From: Candidatus Nitrospira kreftii
Lineage (GTDB): Bacteria > Nitrospirota > Nitrospiria > Nitrospirales > Nitrospiraceae
Direction of reading: 5' to 3'
Assembly (NCBI GenBank): GCA_014058405.1
Contig: CP047423.1
Span: 2,629,777-2,693,776 of the forward strand
Length of the DNA stretch: 64,000 nt
Shown here: piece by piece, positions 43,039 through 53,490 of the stretch
How the letters are laid out: every line of letters starts with the position of its first letter
Position numbering within the stretch: the first letter of the stretch is position 1
The notes under the pieces: generated by a model
What the model was told of the DNA's origin: nothing
Seen by the model: only the letters and a program-made list of their open reading frames with translations
The model's database searches: none
Program-made: the position numbers and the translations under genes

Positions 43039-43289
43039 ATGTGGCGTTTAACCCTATGTTTCGTTGCAGCAAGCTGGCTGCTGGTTTCTGCATCCTTTGG
43101 GGCCGATGCAACTCCCAACTTATCTGATCTAGAAAAACAAGCTGCCACAGATGCGGCGCAGGTAGAGAAGGTAGAAGTAGCCGCTCCAGATGAAACGATT
43201 GCTGATTATTCACGCTACCGCATGGAAGAAGAATCCAATCGCCTCATCCTCGCACTCGCGGTGATGGGGACAGGTCTTTTTGCGCTCTT
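43039..43289 (+). pseudogene. Exported membrane protein truncated by IS3-type copy
   Basis: 84 codons remain: signal peptide (LCFVAASWLLVSASFGA), a short acidic region, and a transmembrane helix (RLILALAVMGTGLFALF) where the insertion sequence begins. The downstream part is not found on the other side of the IS, and no target duplication flanks it, so the 3' end has been lost. Confidence 0.65.
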
Positions 43290-43319
43290 TGACCTTCCCC
43301 CAGTTTCATGGACACCAGG

Positions 43320-44183
43320 CTACGCGACTGCGGCCCTTGCTTCGTACTCGGCCGGGGAGTCATAGCCGAGGGTCGAGTGCCGACGCGTCCGATTGTAGAA
43401 CACCTCGATGTATTCGAAAATGTCCTGTTTCGCTTCCGCTCGTGTGGCATAGTGCCGATGGTACACGAGTTCCTGCTTCAATGTTCCGAAGAAGCTCTCG
43501 ACACAGGCGTTGTCCCAGCAATTGCCGGTGCGGCTCATACTGGCTGTGATGCCATGCGTGGTGAGCAACTGCTGGTAGGCCTCTGCCGCATATTGACTCC
43601 CGCGATCGGAGTGATGCAGGAGTCCTGCTGTGGGCTGCCGCGTGGCGAGCGCCATGCGGAGGGCCTGTTCGGTTAAATCTCCGGTCAAGCGCGGGCCCAT
43701 CGCCCAGCCGATGACGGCACGCGAGTACAGATCCAGCAGCACGGCCAGATACAGCCAGCCCTCCATTGTCCAGACGTAGGTGATATCGCCTGCCCAGACC
43801 TGGTTGGGCTGGGGCACCCTGAACTGGCGGTCAAGCGTGTTAGCCGCCACGGGCAAGCCGTGCGACGAGTATGTGGTAGCCCGCCACTTCTTCACGGTCT
43901 TGGCCCGGAGGCCATTGTGACGCATTAGCCGCGCCACGCGATGCTCTCCCACCCGGTGACCCTGTTTGCGGAGCGCCCGCCAAATACTCGGACTGCCGTA
44001 GGTCTGGCGACTGTCCTGATGGAGCACGCGGATTGTGACCAGGAGCGTCCGATTGGCGACCGCCTGCCGACTCTCAGGACGTCCGCGCCACGCATAATAC
44101 CCCGCAGGGGAGACCGCCAGTGCTCGGCACATGAGGCGGATCGGATAGCGACGGTCGTGCTCCTGGATCGCGCGGTATCTCAT
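43320..44183 (-). CDS. IS3-family transposase OrfB, element X copy 1
   Basis: 287 aa; rve-type DDE integrase core with Asp in VWAGDITYVWT, Asp in HHSDRGSQYAAE and Glu in NACVESFFGTLKQE, preceded by an HTH_21 helix-turn-helix. The start overlaps the OrfA stop (ATGA). IS3 elements normally make the OrfAB fusion by frameshifting there. Confidence 0.95.
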   Translation of the reverse strand: MRYRAIQEHDRRYPIRLMCRALAVSPAGYYAWRGRPESRQAVANRTLLVTIRVLHQDSRQTYGSPSIWRALRKQGHRVGEHRVARLMRHNGLRAKTVKKWRATTYSSHGLPVAANTLDRQFRVPQPNQVWAGDITYVWTMEGWLYLAVLLDLYSRAVIGWAMGPRLTGDLTEQALRMALATRQPTAGLLHHSDRGSQYAAEAYQQLLTTHGITASMSRTGNCWDNACVESFFGTLKQELVYHRHYATRAEAKQDIFEYIEVFYNRTRRHSTLGYDSPAEYEARAAVA

Positions 44184-44476
44184 TGGGACTCCCTCGCGAA
44201 GAACGCCGCCGCACGTTTTAAAAAATCCCGCTCCTGCTTCAGGACGGCATTTTCACGCCGCAGTCGGGCCAGTTCGGCCTCCTCAGCTCGGAGGTCCTGC
44301 CGCGTCCTTCCACGCTCCTCTGCCTGCTGCTGCTCCGCCCGCCAGCGGTAGAGCAGATGGTCGGCAATGCCCAGATCTCTGGCTACGTGTGCAACCGGTC
44401 GTGCCGAGTCTCGGACCAACCGCACTGCTTCTGTCTTAAACTCTTCCGTATACTGCCGTCTGGTCTTGGTGCTCAT
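44180..44476 (-). CDS. IS3-family transposase OrfA, element X copy 1
   Basis: 98 aa from the ATG at 44476 (TTGGAGGGCAGC upstream). Helix-turn-helix (RRQYTEEFKTEAVRLVRDSA then VARDLGIADHLLYRW) and a leucine-zipper region (EELARLRRENAVLKQERDFL-like). It binds the IS ends. Confidence 0.92.
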   Translation of the reverse strand: MSTKTRRQYTEEFKTEAVRLVRDSARPVAHVARDLGIADHLLYRWRAEQQQAEERGRTRQDLRAEEAELARLRRENAVLKQERDFLKRAAAFFARESQ

Positions 44477-44653
44477 GCTGCCCTCCAATTTCATCAAACT
44501 CCTCCTTATACAGGTGTCTGTGAAATCGGGGGAAGGTCAATGGTCGCTGAGCATGACCTAATTGACGCTCTGGTGAGATTCGCTTCAAAGGTACTTTTCT
44601 TGGCAAACCATGAAGGTTTGGCCTCACCACCCGGGACACCAGGTCTCATACTA

Positions 44654-45822
44654 GTGTAGTGGGTCATAAGTAGCTTGACTTATTGTCTCGCGTGAGTATC
44701 CTCTGTTCCCCAAGGAGGATCGGCCCATGCGCATCGCCCCCGCCGTTCATCTGAGTGACCCTGAACGCCAGCAACTCGAGCAGTGGGCGCATGGGCGACG
44801 AACGCCTGCGCGACTGGTGCTCCGCGCCAAGATTCTGTTGTTGGCGGCCGCGGGCCACGACAATCACCAGATTGCCGCTGCCGTAGCCACAAGCCGGCAA
44901 ACCGTGGGGCTCTGGCGGCAGCGCTTCGTGACCCAGCGCGTGCTCGGTCTTGCCCAGGATGCCCCTCGCGGAGGGCGGCCCCCCAAGGCACGCCGGACTC
45001 TGACCGCGCGCATCCTGAAGACGACGACGCACACGAAACCACCCGCCGCTACCCACTGGTCCACCCGCACCTTGGCGCGACACCTGCGGACGAATCCCAC
45101 GTTCGTGCAACGGGTCTGGACTGCGCATGGGCTGCACCCCCATCGAGTCCGCGCCTTCAAGCTCAGTCAGGATCCGCACTTCCAGGAGAAATTGGAGGAT
45201 GTGGTGGGGCTCTATCTCCATCCGCCCGCGCATGCGGTGGTTCTGGCTGTCGATGAGAAAAGCCAAATCCAAGCGCTCGATCGCACACAGCCTGGCCTCC
45301 CGCTGAAGAAAGGCCGGTGCGGGACGATGACCCATGACTACAAGCGCCACGGCACGACCACGCTCTTTGCCGCCCTCAACGTCGCGGAGGGCTCCTTGAT
45401 CTCCACCTGCTTGCCCCGCCATCGGCACCAGGAATGGCTGCGGTTCCTACGGCTGATTGATCGGCAGATTCCTCAGGACAAGGCCCTGCATCTGATCGCC
45501 GACAACTATGCCACTCACAAACACCCCACGGTCCAACGGTGGTTGACACGGCACCCCCGCATCCACATGCACTTCACCCCGACGAGTAGCTCGTGGCTCA
45601 ATCTCGTGGAGCGTGTCTTTGGCGACCTGACGGCCAAACAGCTGCGGCGCGGTGTGTTCCGGAGCGTCCCCGAGCTGATTGCGGCCATTGACGCGTACAT
45701 GACCCAGCGCAATGCCCAGCCTAAACCGTTTGTGTGGACCAAATCCGCCCAGGAGATCCTGACAAAAGTGAATCGAGCCAAGATCGCCCTGGATAAGACA
45801 AGAACAGCATGAATCACTACAC
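44654..45822 (+). mobile_element. IS630-family insertion sequence, copy 2
   Basis: 1169 bp, flanked by TA (44652-44653, 45823-45824). Same length and, where compared, the same sequence as 8441-9609. Inserted in a CTAGGT sequence, as is copy 1. Confidence 0.93.
44727..45812 (+). CDS. IS630-family DDE transposase, copy 2
   Basis: 361 aa, with the same protein sequence as the copy at 8514-9599, including all three catalytic acidic residues. Confidence 0.95.
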   Translation: MRIAPAVHLSDPERQQLEQWAHGRRTPARLVLRAKILLLAAAGHDNHQIAAAVATSRQTVGLWRQRFVTQRVLGLAQDAPRGGRPPKARRTLTARILKTTTHTKPPAATHWSTRTLARHLRTNPTFVQRVWTAHGLHPHRVRAFKLSQDPHFQEKLEDVVGLYLHPPAHAVVLAVDEKSQIQALDRTQPGLPLKKGRCGTMTHDYKRHGTTTLFAALNVAEGSLISTCLPRHRHQEWLRFLRLIDRQIPQDKALHLIADNYATHKHPTVQRWLTRHPRIHMHFTPTSSSWLNLVERVFGDLTAKQLRRGVFRSVPELIAAIDAYMTQRNAQPKPFVWTKSAQEILTKVNRAKIALDKTRTA

Positions 45823-46490
45823 TAGGTGGGGCAGAGAAGCTCAACCGCGGCCTATTAGGTGATTTCGTCACAGACCATTCTATGTACGCCCTATTGAATA
45901 CGGAACTGGCTGAAGACAGAAAGCGACAGTATGTCCGTGTATTACAGGCGGTTGGCAACTCTATTCTGTTCTCTGCTAATGAATTGCGCGAACGGGATCG
46001 TTATCTTGTCCAAGGGCAAAAGAAAGTGGCAGCTGAGGTGGTGGCGACAAATTCCGTGTACTCGCCGAATCCTAAGAAGGTGTTAGATGATCTTCTGAAA
46101 GAGCTGAAGCGAGAAGAGCTCGTCATTCAAACACAACTTGATGATGCAAAAGCTAGGAAATCAAAAGCGGAGAAGAAAATTAGTAGTTCAGAACCCCAAA
46201 AAGCGGAATTGCGTAAGGAACGTGATAAAGCCGAGGAAACTCTCAATAACTATCGGAATGAGCTCAGCGCACTCGAAGCAACTCATCATGTCTTAATGAC
46301 TCAGGTGAGCGAACAGGATAAGACACGATGGAAGGAGGCATGGCAAACGGACGTCAGCAAACTTGAAGAGTTTTTCTTAGACACTGACAGCCTGAAGCAC
46401 AAACTTGTATCTGCTCGAGACTCCTCCGCCCCACGATTTTCTTGGACACACCATTGGGGCATACTGTCCCCATCATTGATGGAGGTGTTC

Positions 46491-46814
46491 ATGGCGAAAT
46501 CGAAAACAGAGCGAGGCCGGTTTTCCTCGCGCAAGAAGATGGAGGTGGTGCTGCGCGTGCTGCGTGGCGACGATCTCGATGTGGTCTCGCGGGAAGCCGG
46601 GATCACCGCCGCGACGGTGTCAGAGTGGCGGGACCAGTTCGTGGCCAGTGGACAGGCCGGGTTGAAGAGCCGGGCCGCCGAGGGCCGCGACGACGAACTC
46701 GTGCGGCTGAAGGCCTTGGTCGGAGATTTGACGATGCGGCTGGAATTGTCGAGGGAGGCGGTCCAGCGGCTACGAGGTGGCGTCCCTTTGGCCACCGGGA
46801 GGTCGACGCGATGA
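46491..46814 (+). CDS. Element Y OrfA (DNA-binding), copy 1
   Basis: 107 aa; ATG 46491 behind ATGGAGGTGTTC. Helix-turn-helix (SSRKKMEVVLRVLRGDDLDV then EAGITAATVSEWRDQF) typical of IS3/IS2-type OrfA. The frame is also open upstream, fused to the host gene, but that is an insertion artefact. ATGA overlap with OrfB. Confidence 0.9.
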   Translation: MAKSKTERGRFSSRKKMEVVLRVLRGDDLDVVSREAGITAATVSEWRDQFVASGQAGLKSRAAEGRDDELVRLKALVGDLTMRLELSREAVQRLRGGVPLATGRSTR

Positions 46815-47707
46815 GCCACGCCACGTCACCTTCCACGCATCGACGGTATGGTGTGGTCCGGGTCTGTCAGGAATGGGACCTGAGTCGGTCCACCTTTTAT
46901 GCCCAGCCGGGCCGTCGCGTCTCACCGCCCCGTGAGCCGGCGAAACGGGGCCCGAAGACGGCATACACCGACGAGGTGCTCACCGGGCACATTCGGCAGG
47001 TGCTGGCCGCCTCGCCGTTTCTCGGGGAAGGGCACCGCAAAGTCTGGGCACGGCTGCGGGCGCAAGGCATTCGTACGTCCAAACCGCGTGTCCTCCGGCT
47101 CATGCGGCAGGCTCATCTCTTGGCACCCACTCGGGTGGCCCGCGTCGTGGGACCGCGGGTCCACGACGGGACGATCACGACCGAGCGTCCGAATCAGATG
47201 TGGGGCACCGATGCGACCAGCACGGTGACGCAGCAGGATGGACTGGTCACGGTCTTCGTCGGCATTGATCATTGCACCCTCGAAGGGATCGGCATCCATG
47301 CGGCGAGGCGCGCCACTCGCTTCGAGGCGTTGGAGCCGATTCGTCAGGGCGTGCGTCAGCAGTTCGGCACGTTCGCGGCCGGCCGTGCGACGGGCGTGCA
47401 AGTGCGGCATGATCACGGCAGTCAGTATATGAGTGACGATTTTCAGACGGAACTCCGATTCCTGGGCATCACGTCGAGTCCAGCATTCGTGCGCGCCCCA
47501 GAAGGCAATGGCGTCGCCGAGCGGTTCATTCGCACGCTCAAGGAGCAGCTGTTGTGGGTGCGTACGTTCCAGACCGTCGAGGACCTCCGCCGCGCACTCC
47601 ACGACTGGCTGCGTCTCTATAATGAGCAGTGGCTCGTCGAGCGGCATGGGTTTCGCTCACCGACCCAGGTGCGGCGAGATCTCCTCGCACCATCGGAGGC
47701 CGCGTGA
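46811..47707 (+). CDS. Element Y OrfB transposase, copy 1
   Basis: 298 aa; rve core with Asp in MWGTDATSTVTQ, Asp in VRHDHGSQYMSDD and Glu in GNGVAERFIRTLKEQ, plus a helix-turn-helix start (HRRYGVVRVCQEWDLSRSTF). Complete. Confidence 0.93.
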   Translation: MSHATSPSTHRRYGVVRVCQEWDLSRSTFYAQPGRRVSPPREPAKRGPKTAYTDEVLTGHIRQVLAASPFLGEGHRKVWARLRAQGIRTSKPRVLRLMRQAHLLAPTRVARVVGPRVHDGTITTERPNQMWGTDATSTVTQQDGLVTVFVGIDHCTLEGIGIHAARRATRFEALEPIRQGVRQQFGTFAAGRATGVQVRHDHGSQYMSDDFQTELRFLGITSSPAFVRAPEGNGVAERFIRTLKEQLLWVRTFQTVEDLRRALHDWLRLYNEQWLVERHGFRSPTQVRRDLLAPSEAA

Positions 47708-49561
47708 CAATGTTGATCGTTGAGACTTGGCGGCCGCTTGTGCAATGGTCCCCGAAAGATGACGCACACACTTGGCTGAGGAGCGACGATCGCCGAGCGA
47801 TGCGACCCACAGGTCGGGTCAAATACAGCTACAACGGTGTCCAAGAAATCGTGGGCGGTACAAGACGCGCAAGGCACACCTCCTACCCAAGAACTATTCA
47901 ACAAAGCGATCAGCTATATCGAATCTCAAAGAACTGTGGAAATATTTGAGGCCTACAGAAATGCCAAGGGCCACACGTCCAAGAAGCGATCGGACCTACT
48001 GGACGAATTCATTGCACATATTCAGTCACTAGACACCAAACGCAGAGAACGGACTGCGCAGTATGAGAATGAACGAGACAGAAAAACTGAAACACTTCGC
48101 GCCATCGAGGCGGAAATTCAAACACTGACCGAGGAGGTTGGGCATCTGGATAAACGGATATCAGAGCTTCCTGACAAAAAGGATCTATTCGAAGCTGCCA
48201 GAACAAGTATTGAATCTATACGGGCCGATATTCTTAAGGAGGCTGGCCAAAGTAGCCAATTCGTCTTACCTTCATCGATGTACCGATTGATAGATTCTCA
48301 CTTAAAAAAAGCGGAGGTAACTGCTCAGGAAGACATGAAGAAACTCTATAAAAAAGCGCAAGTGGTCTTATCGACTCGCACACCTCCTCCTGGAATGCCA
48401 CCATTGGATCCCGACAGCTACAAGAGTCCAATAGAAGTGATGGATACCGTAATCGCATTGCTTCGTCACCATCAGATGGCGGTAGTGCAGCGCCTGGGCC
48501 AAGACTCGGAGGAGAGTAAGCGAGCAGCGGAGGCAGTGGAAAATGCCTATCGTCATCGTGCGGGTATGATCTATATCCGGCCATCCTCTGCCTATTTGCG
48601 AACCAGCTTCCCCTCAACTTCCCTACAAGATGATCCTAACTTGGCATGGGACAATATGTTACTGAAACAAGGCCTCCGCAATCTGCCGTTTTCCTCAGAG
48701 CTCCGAGATATCCTGGACCCGGCGGTGAAGCAGGATCGTTCAATCACGTCCGAATTGGATAAGCAGTATTGGCAAAACATCAATCGCGTGCGTGTGTCTG
48801 GGGCAGGTAGTACAAACCAGGCTCTGGTGAAGGACGATGTAGGCAATTGGTATGTGAAGCAATATTTTGGTGACACCAAGCAAATCTGGCAGTCGGCCAA
48901 GAATCTTGCTTTGTTCAGTTTAAGTACCAAAATGCCCATCGATCTTGCCAAGCAGTTGAGCAAGGCATCCAGCTCAGAGGAGTATTCCGAGAATAGTAAA
49001 GAGACACCTACGTTGCAAAAGGTACTGGAGAAACATCAGGGCGCCTATAAAACCCATACAGACGAGGTCCAGGCTAAACTCGATCGTCTGCATACCAAGG
49101 ATAACAAAAGCGAACTGGGCGAAACCTTGATCGCGGCCTGGGATGCGCACGATGCCATCAAGCCGAATCAAAAATTTAAGGATTCGTTACGGGATGCGTT
49201 AAAGGCGGAAATCGTGGCATGGGATAAGACGGCCTCGACATTAAAGGGGAAAGCGGACCAGGATCCCGGACAGGCGATTGTGAAAGATGTCGGTGCCCTT
49301 TCCCGATTGGGGAAGCTGTTGTCGGCAGACATCACGAAAATGCCATCCGACGTGGCCTCTGACGATCTCAAAAAGAAGGCGGTGGACGAAGTGCATAAGA
49401 TTGTGGGAGGCCAGGTTATGGACATATTGGCCGAACGTAATCGTGCGTTGGATCAATATGAACAGGCGATCGTGTTCATCGGTGATGCGGTAAACCCGAA
49501 AGATGTGAAGCAGTCTAACTCGAACAGTGAAGTCCCTAAGTACGAGGACATCCGGAAATGA

Positions 49562-50013
49562 GGGTTGCCCTTGGAGACTAGGTTTTGACAGGGCTCTTGC
49601 GGGTTGGAAGAGAATCAACATCTGAGCTAGCTATGTAATGACGGTCAATAAATCCATAGTCGTGCATGACAGGGAATTCCCAACCTCTTCTGGATTTGAT
49701 ATTTGCGGGGGAACGATGGAGCAGTCGGTGGAAAGAATTGACCTGTGCGCTGCCATATTTGGCTGGACCACCTACGGCAGTGACTTGGGCTCGCTCGACC
49801 ACTATTTTCTCAACTTCGCTATGGCCGCCCGAATTGACCGCTCAGAAGCGTGTGATATGGGACGCACGGTACAAGATCCGACCCTAGGCCCGTTTCGGAA
49901 GACGCGATGCAGTTTGGGATTGAAGTAACGAAGTCTGTAAATCAAGAGGAATCCATACTCGTTCTGACCGAAGAGAATAATTCAAGCTGTGGAGGTTTCT
50001 GAGAGGCTATTTC
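49562..50013. other. Gap before the patatin gene, no firm gene
   Basis: A 96-codon ORF (49638-49928, starting MTVNKSIVVHDREF) runs here without a ribosome site or recognisable domain. An overlapping 73-codon ORF is equally weak. I cannot support either as a gene. Confidence 0.4.
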
Positions 50014-51840
50014 ATGAGACTGCATATTCTCGTCATTGGCATCTGTTTTATTGGCTCTGGCTGTGGAATGCAGCCACTGCCTGGAGAAATTTCAAAAGAC
50101 CGGTATTTCGAAGAGGGCGTTGAGGCTCGGAAACGTAGCAAGGGGGAAGCCCCTGAGTTGGGCTTGGCATTGGCAGGAGGCGGTATTAAAGCCGCAGACT
50201 TTTCGATCGGTGTCCTTCAAGGTTTGATAGAGGCCGGAGTAATGGAACGCGTGGATGCCGTCTCCACCGTCTCTGGAGGTGGATACGCCGCCCTCTGGTA
50301 TTTCTCTCGGCTCCTCAATCCGGCCGAATACGAGCGCAATTCTCTTGACGTGGTTGATTATCACAAATTTGCAAGAATGTTTTTTGCTGACTGCATTCCC
50401 ATCAAATACAAAGATCTAAATTACGTAAATCCATTGTGGCACAAAATAGCTGATCCCACGTCGGGAATTTGTCCAAAAAACATGACCAACTTTGCTCCAG
50501 ACGATCCTGAACAAAAAGCATTTAACTCTGATCCTGTTCGATACCAAAATCACCTACGTGGCTATCAAGATATATTCGCGTGGAATTGGCGTCGTCCATT
50601 TCACTACGAAGAGACAACTAGCGACCAGGGGAGGCGAAACGTCAAGATAGAATTCACGGGCTCCTTTGCTTTGACAGCTCTGTCATCGATCGTAAACTTT
50701 GTGCCAAATGTTTTATTTGATTGGGAAGTTCCCGTGTCTTCTTCTCGGAATCAATACAGAGCGGGGATCCTTAGGGCATTTGGTGCCACTCCAACAAATT
50801 GTGAGCAGACTGGCGGATGCGTGTTCTCAACGCGCCCGGTTGGTTCTGAAGCTTTTGTCCGCGACGATCTAACATTTAAACTGCTCCGGCAAGAGTATGA
50901 AAAAGGCATCATTCCTTTGTGGATTATCAATGCGACAGCCGGTGAAAACAGAGATCTCTTCTCTGCGATCGCACATCCGGGCCAGAAACCACTTCAACTC
51001 ACCAGCTTTGAATTTTCTCCCTATGGATCTGGCTCAGGTTTATTTCAGTACTCACGTCAATCCCTCGATGATCTTAGACCTTGGGAAGCCGTAACCGTAT
51101 CTGCCGCTTTTTTAGACGCGCAGCAAAAAGTATACCCAGTGTGGTGGAACATAGGAATGAATGTTACCACCTTGAACTGGGGAAGGAGCCATCGTAATCC
51201 GCATGTTCAATGGGTTGAAACTATACTCCACAAGGCCCTTCCTGCTCCTCTGTATCTTTTCCATCGACGTTCAGGGGACTCTGCGGGTGATTTTGTCAAC
51301 ATCCGATTGTCGGATGGTGGGCAATCAGAAGATCTAGGGGCCTATGCACTTATTCATCGAAAACTTCCAGACATAATTGTGTCTGACCATTCGTCCGATC
51401 GGAGTGGACGCATGGACGATGTATGTCGTCTAAAGAATGGTCTGGCGAAAGACCGTGGTGATGATCCACACTTGTATGTCTATTTCCCAGGTCTTTCGAA
51501 CCTGGACGAGGTATGCATTAAGGATTCAAATTTAGGGTACGACATTTTCAACTGGGAGCATCCTATTGTGTTGGGATGTGTAACGTCAGATCGGGACAAT
51601 TATGATTGTGTAAGGAAACAGCCGATGGAGCAGGATCATTTTCAACATATCTATCTTATCAAACCGTCGTTTCCTGGTTCGGAAAGCCGTCACCATTTGG
51701 CCCGCACTTTATTAAGTGCTACTAGGGAATGTGGGAGTCGGAAAGGTAAAGATAATTGTGCTGACGCAGTCTCCTCCGCCCCACGATTTTCTTGGACACA
51801 CCATTGGGGCATACTGTCCCCATCATTGATGGAGGTGTTC

Positions 51841-52164
51841 ATGGCGAAATCGAAAACAGAGCGAGGCCGGTTTTCCTCGCGCAAGAAGATGGAGGTGGTG
51901 CTGCGCGTGCTGCGTGGCGACGATCTCGATGTGGTCTCGCGGGAAGCCGGGATCACCGCCGCGACGGTGTCAGAGTGGCGGGACCAGTTCGTGGCCAGTG
52001 GACAGGCCGGGTTGAAGAGCCGGGCCGCCGAGGGCCGCGACGACGAACTCGTGCGGCTGAAGGCCTTGGTCGGAGATTTGACGATGCGGCTGGAATTGTC
52101 GAGGGAGGCGGTCCAGCGGCTACGAGGTGGCGTCCCTTTGGCCACCGGGAGGTCGACGCGATGA
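51841..52164 (+). CDS. Element Y OrfA, copy 2
   Basis: 107 aa, same sequence as the OrfA at 46491-46814. The upstream open frame makes it read as a fusion to the patatin protein, which is an artefact of insertion. Confidence 0.9.
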   Translation: MAKSKTERGRFSSRKKMEVVLRVLRGDDLDVVSREAGITAATVSEWRDQFVASGQAGLKSRAAEGRDDELVRLKALVGDLTMRLELSREAVQRLRGGVPLATGRSTR

Positions 52165-53057
52165 GCCACGCCACGTCACCTTCCACGCATCGACGGTATG
52201 GTGTGGTCCGGGTCTGTCAGGAATGGGACCTGAGTCGGTCCACCTTTTATGCCCAGCCGGGCCGTCGCGTCTCACCGCCCCGTGAGCCGGCGAAACGGGG
52301 CCCGAAGACGGCATACACCGACGAGGTGCTCACCGGGCACATTCGGCAGGTGCTGGCCGCCTCGCCGTTTCTCGGGGAAGGGCACCGCAAAGTCTGGGCA
52401 CGGCTGCGGGCGCAAGGCATTCGTACGTCCAAACCGCGTGTCCTCCGGCTCATGCGGCAGGCTCATCTCTTGGCACCCACTCGGGTGGCCCGCGTCGTGG
52501 GACCGCGGGTCCACGACGGGACGATCACGACCGAGCGTCCGAATCAGATGTGGGGCACCGATGCGACCAGCACGGTGACGCAGCAGGATGGACTGGTCAC
52601 GGTCTTCGTCGGCATTGATCATTGCACCCTCGAAGGGATCGGCATCCATGCGGCGAGGCGCGCCACTCGCTTCGAGGCGTTGGAGCCGATTCGTCAGGGC
52701 GTGCGTCAGCAGTTCGGCACGTTCGCGGCCGGCCGTGCGACGGGCGTGCAAGTGCGGCATGATCACGGCAGTCAGTATATGAGTGACGATTTTCAGACGG
52801 AACTCCGATTCCTGGGCATCACGTCGAGTCCAGCATTCGTGCGCGCCCCAGAAGGCAATGGCGTCGCCGAGCGGTTCATTCGCACGCTCAAGGAGCAGCT
52901 GTTGTGGGTGCGTACGTTCCAGACCGTCGAGGACCTCCGCCGCGCACTCCACGACTGGCTGCGTCTCTATAATGAGCAGTGGCTCGTCGAGCGGCATGGG
53001 TTTCGCTCACCGACCCAGGTGCGGCGAGATCTCCTCGCACCATCGGAGGCCGCGTGA
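52161..53057 (+). CDS. Element Y OrfB transposase, copy 2
   Basis: 298 aa, same sequence as the OrfB at 46811-47707. Confidence 0.93.
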   Translation: MSHATSPSTHRRYGVVRVCQEWDLSRSTFYAQPGRRVSPPREPAKRGPKTAYTDEVLTGHIRQVLAASPFLGEGHRKVWARLRAQGIRTSKPRVLRLMRQAHLLAPTRVARVVGPRVHDGTITTERPNQMWGTDATSTVTQQDGLVTVFVGIDHCTLEGIGIHAARRATRFEALEPIRQGVRQQFGTFAAGRATGVQVRHDHGSQYMSDDFQTELRFLGITSSPAFVRAPEGNGVAERFIRTLKEQLLWVRTFQTVEDLRRALHDWLRLYNEQWLVERHGFRSPTQVRRDLLAPSEAA

Positions 53058-53490
53058 CAATGTTGATCGTTGAGACTTGGCGGCCGCTTGTGCAATGGTC
53101 CCCGAAAGATGACGCACACACTTGGCTGAGGAGCGACGATCGCCGAGCGATGCGACCCACAGGTCGGGTCAAATACAGCTACAACGGTGTCCAAGAAATC
53201 GTGGGCGGTACAAGTCCAACGTACATGCAATGTAGTTCCTGCTGGAATGCCGTATCCGTACACGGGACACTCCGTACCTCGGTCCTCGCCGGACTGGCAA
53301 TACGAGGAATATGTAAGCTGTGAATTACTTGGCTTCATGATAGTAAATACGTTTAGCCAAGATGGCCTTAACAATATTGACCATTGTCCCTATGTTCCTC
53401 AAAATAGCACTCACTTTATGACAGCGGACTCCTCTCCGTTTCTTTTTGGTGCGTATCGAGTGACCTTCCCCCAGTTTCATGGACACCAGG

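Larger units (their letters stand above)
43290..44539 (-). mobile_element. IS3-family element X, copy 1
   Basis: 1250 bp, same length as 53461-54710 and identical in the stretches I compared. Terminal repeats TGACCTTCCCCC / GGGGGAAGGTCA. The flanks (CTT left, ATG right) do not form a direct repeat, unlike copy 2, which has a GAG duplication. Confidence 0.92.
46422..47863 (+). mobile_element. IS3-like element Y, copy 1
   Basis: 1442 bp with GAC duplicated on both sides (46419-46421, 47864-47866). Imperfect terminal repeats contain CCACGATTTTCTTGGACAC on the left and its near complement on the right. It inserted into the coiled-coil gene. Confidence 0.92.
44540..49561 (+). pseudogene. Large coiled-coil protein gene split by two insertions
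   Basis: Pieces 44540-44653, 45825-46421 and 47867-49561 join in one frame once the IS630 copy (TA duplication) and the IS3-type copy (GAC duplication) are removed, giving at least 801 aa. The true 5' end is lost at the upstream IS. The middle has a strong coiled coil (for example LLKELKREELVIQTQLDDAK, and SKAEKKISSSEPQKAELRKE). The C-terminal 565 aa include a second coiled coil and a helical domain with no transmembrane segment. No family recognised. It precedes the patatin-like gene and may have worked with it. Confidence 0.8.
51772..53213 (+). mobile_element. IS3-like element Y, copy 2
   Basis: 1442 bp, GTC duplicated at 51769-51771 and 53214-53216. Same orientation and, where compared, the same sequence as 46422-47863. 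Confidence 0.92.

Noticed and set aside
45882-46814. A 310-codon ORF that appears to fuse a coiled coil to a transposase
   Set aside because: The fusion is created by insertion of element Y. The two parts are a host-gene fragment and OrfA.
50014-52164. Patatin protein fused to a DNA-binding domain
   Set aside because: The C-terminal part is OrfA of the inserted IS read through in frame. The native C-terminus lies beyond the IS.
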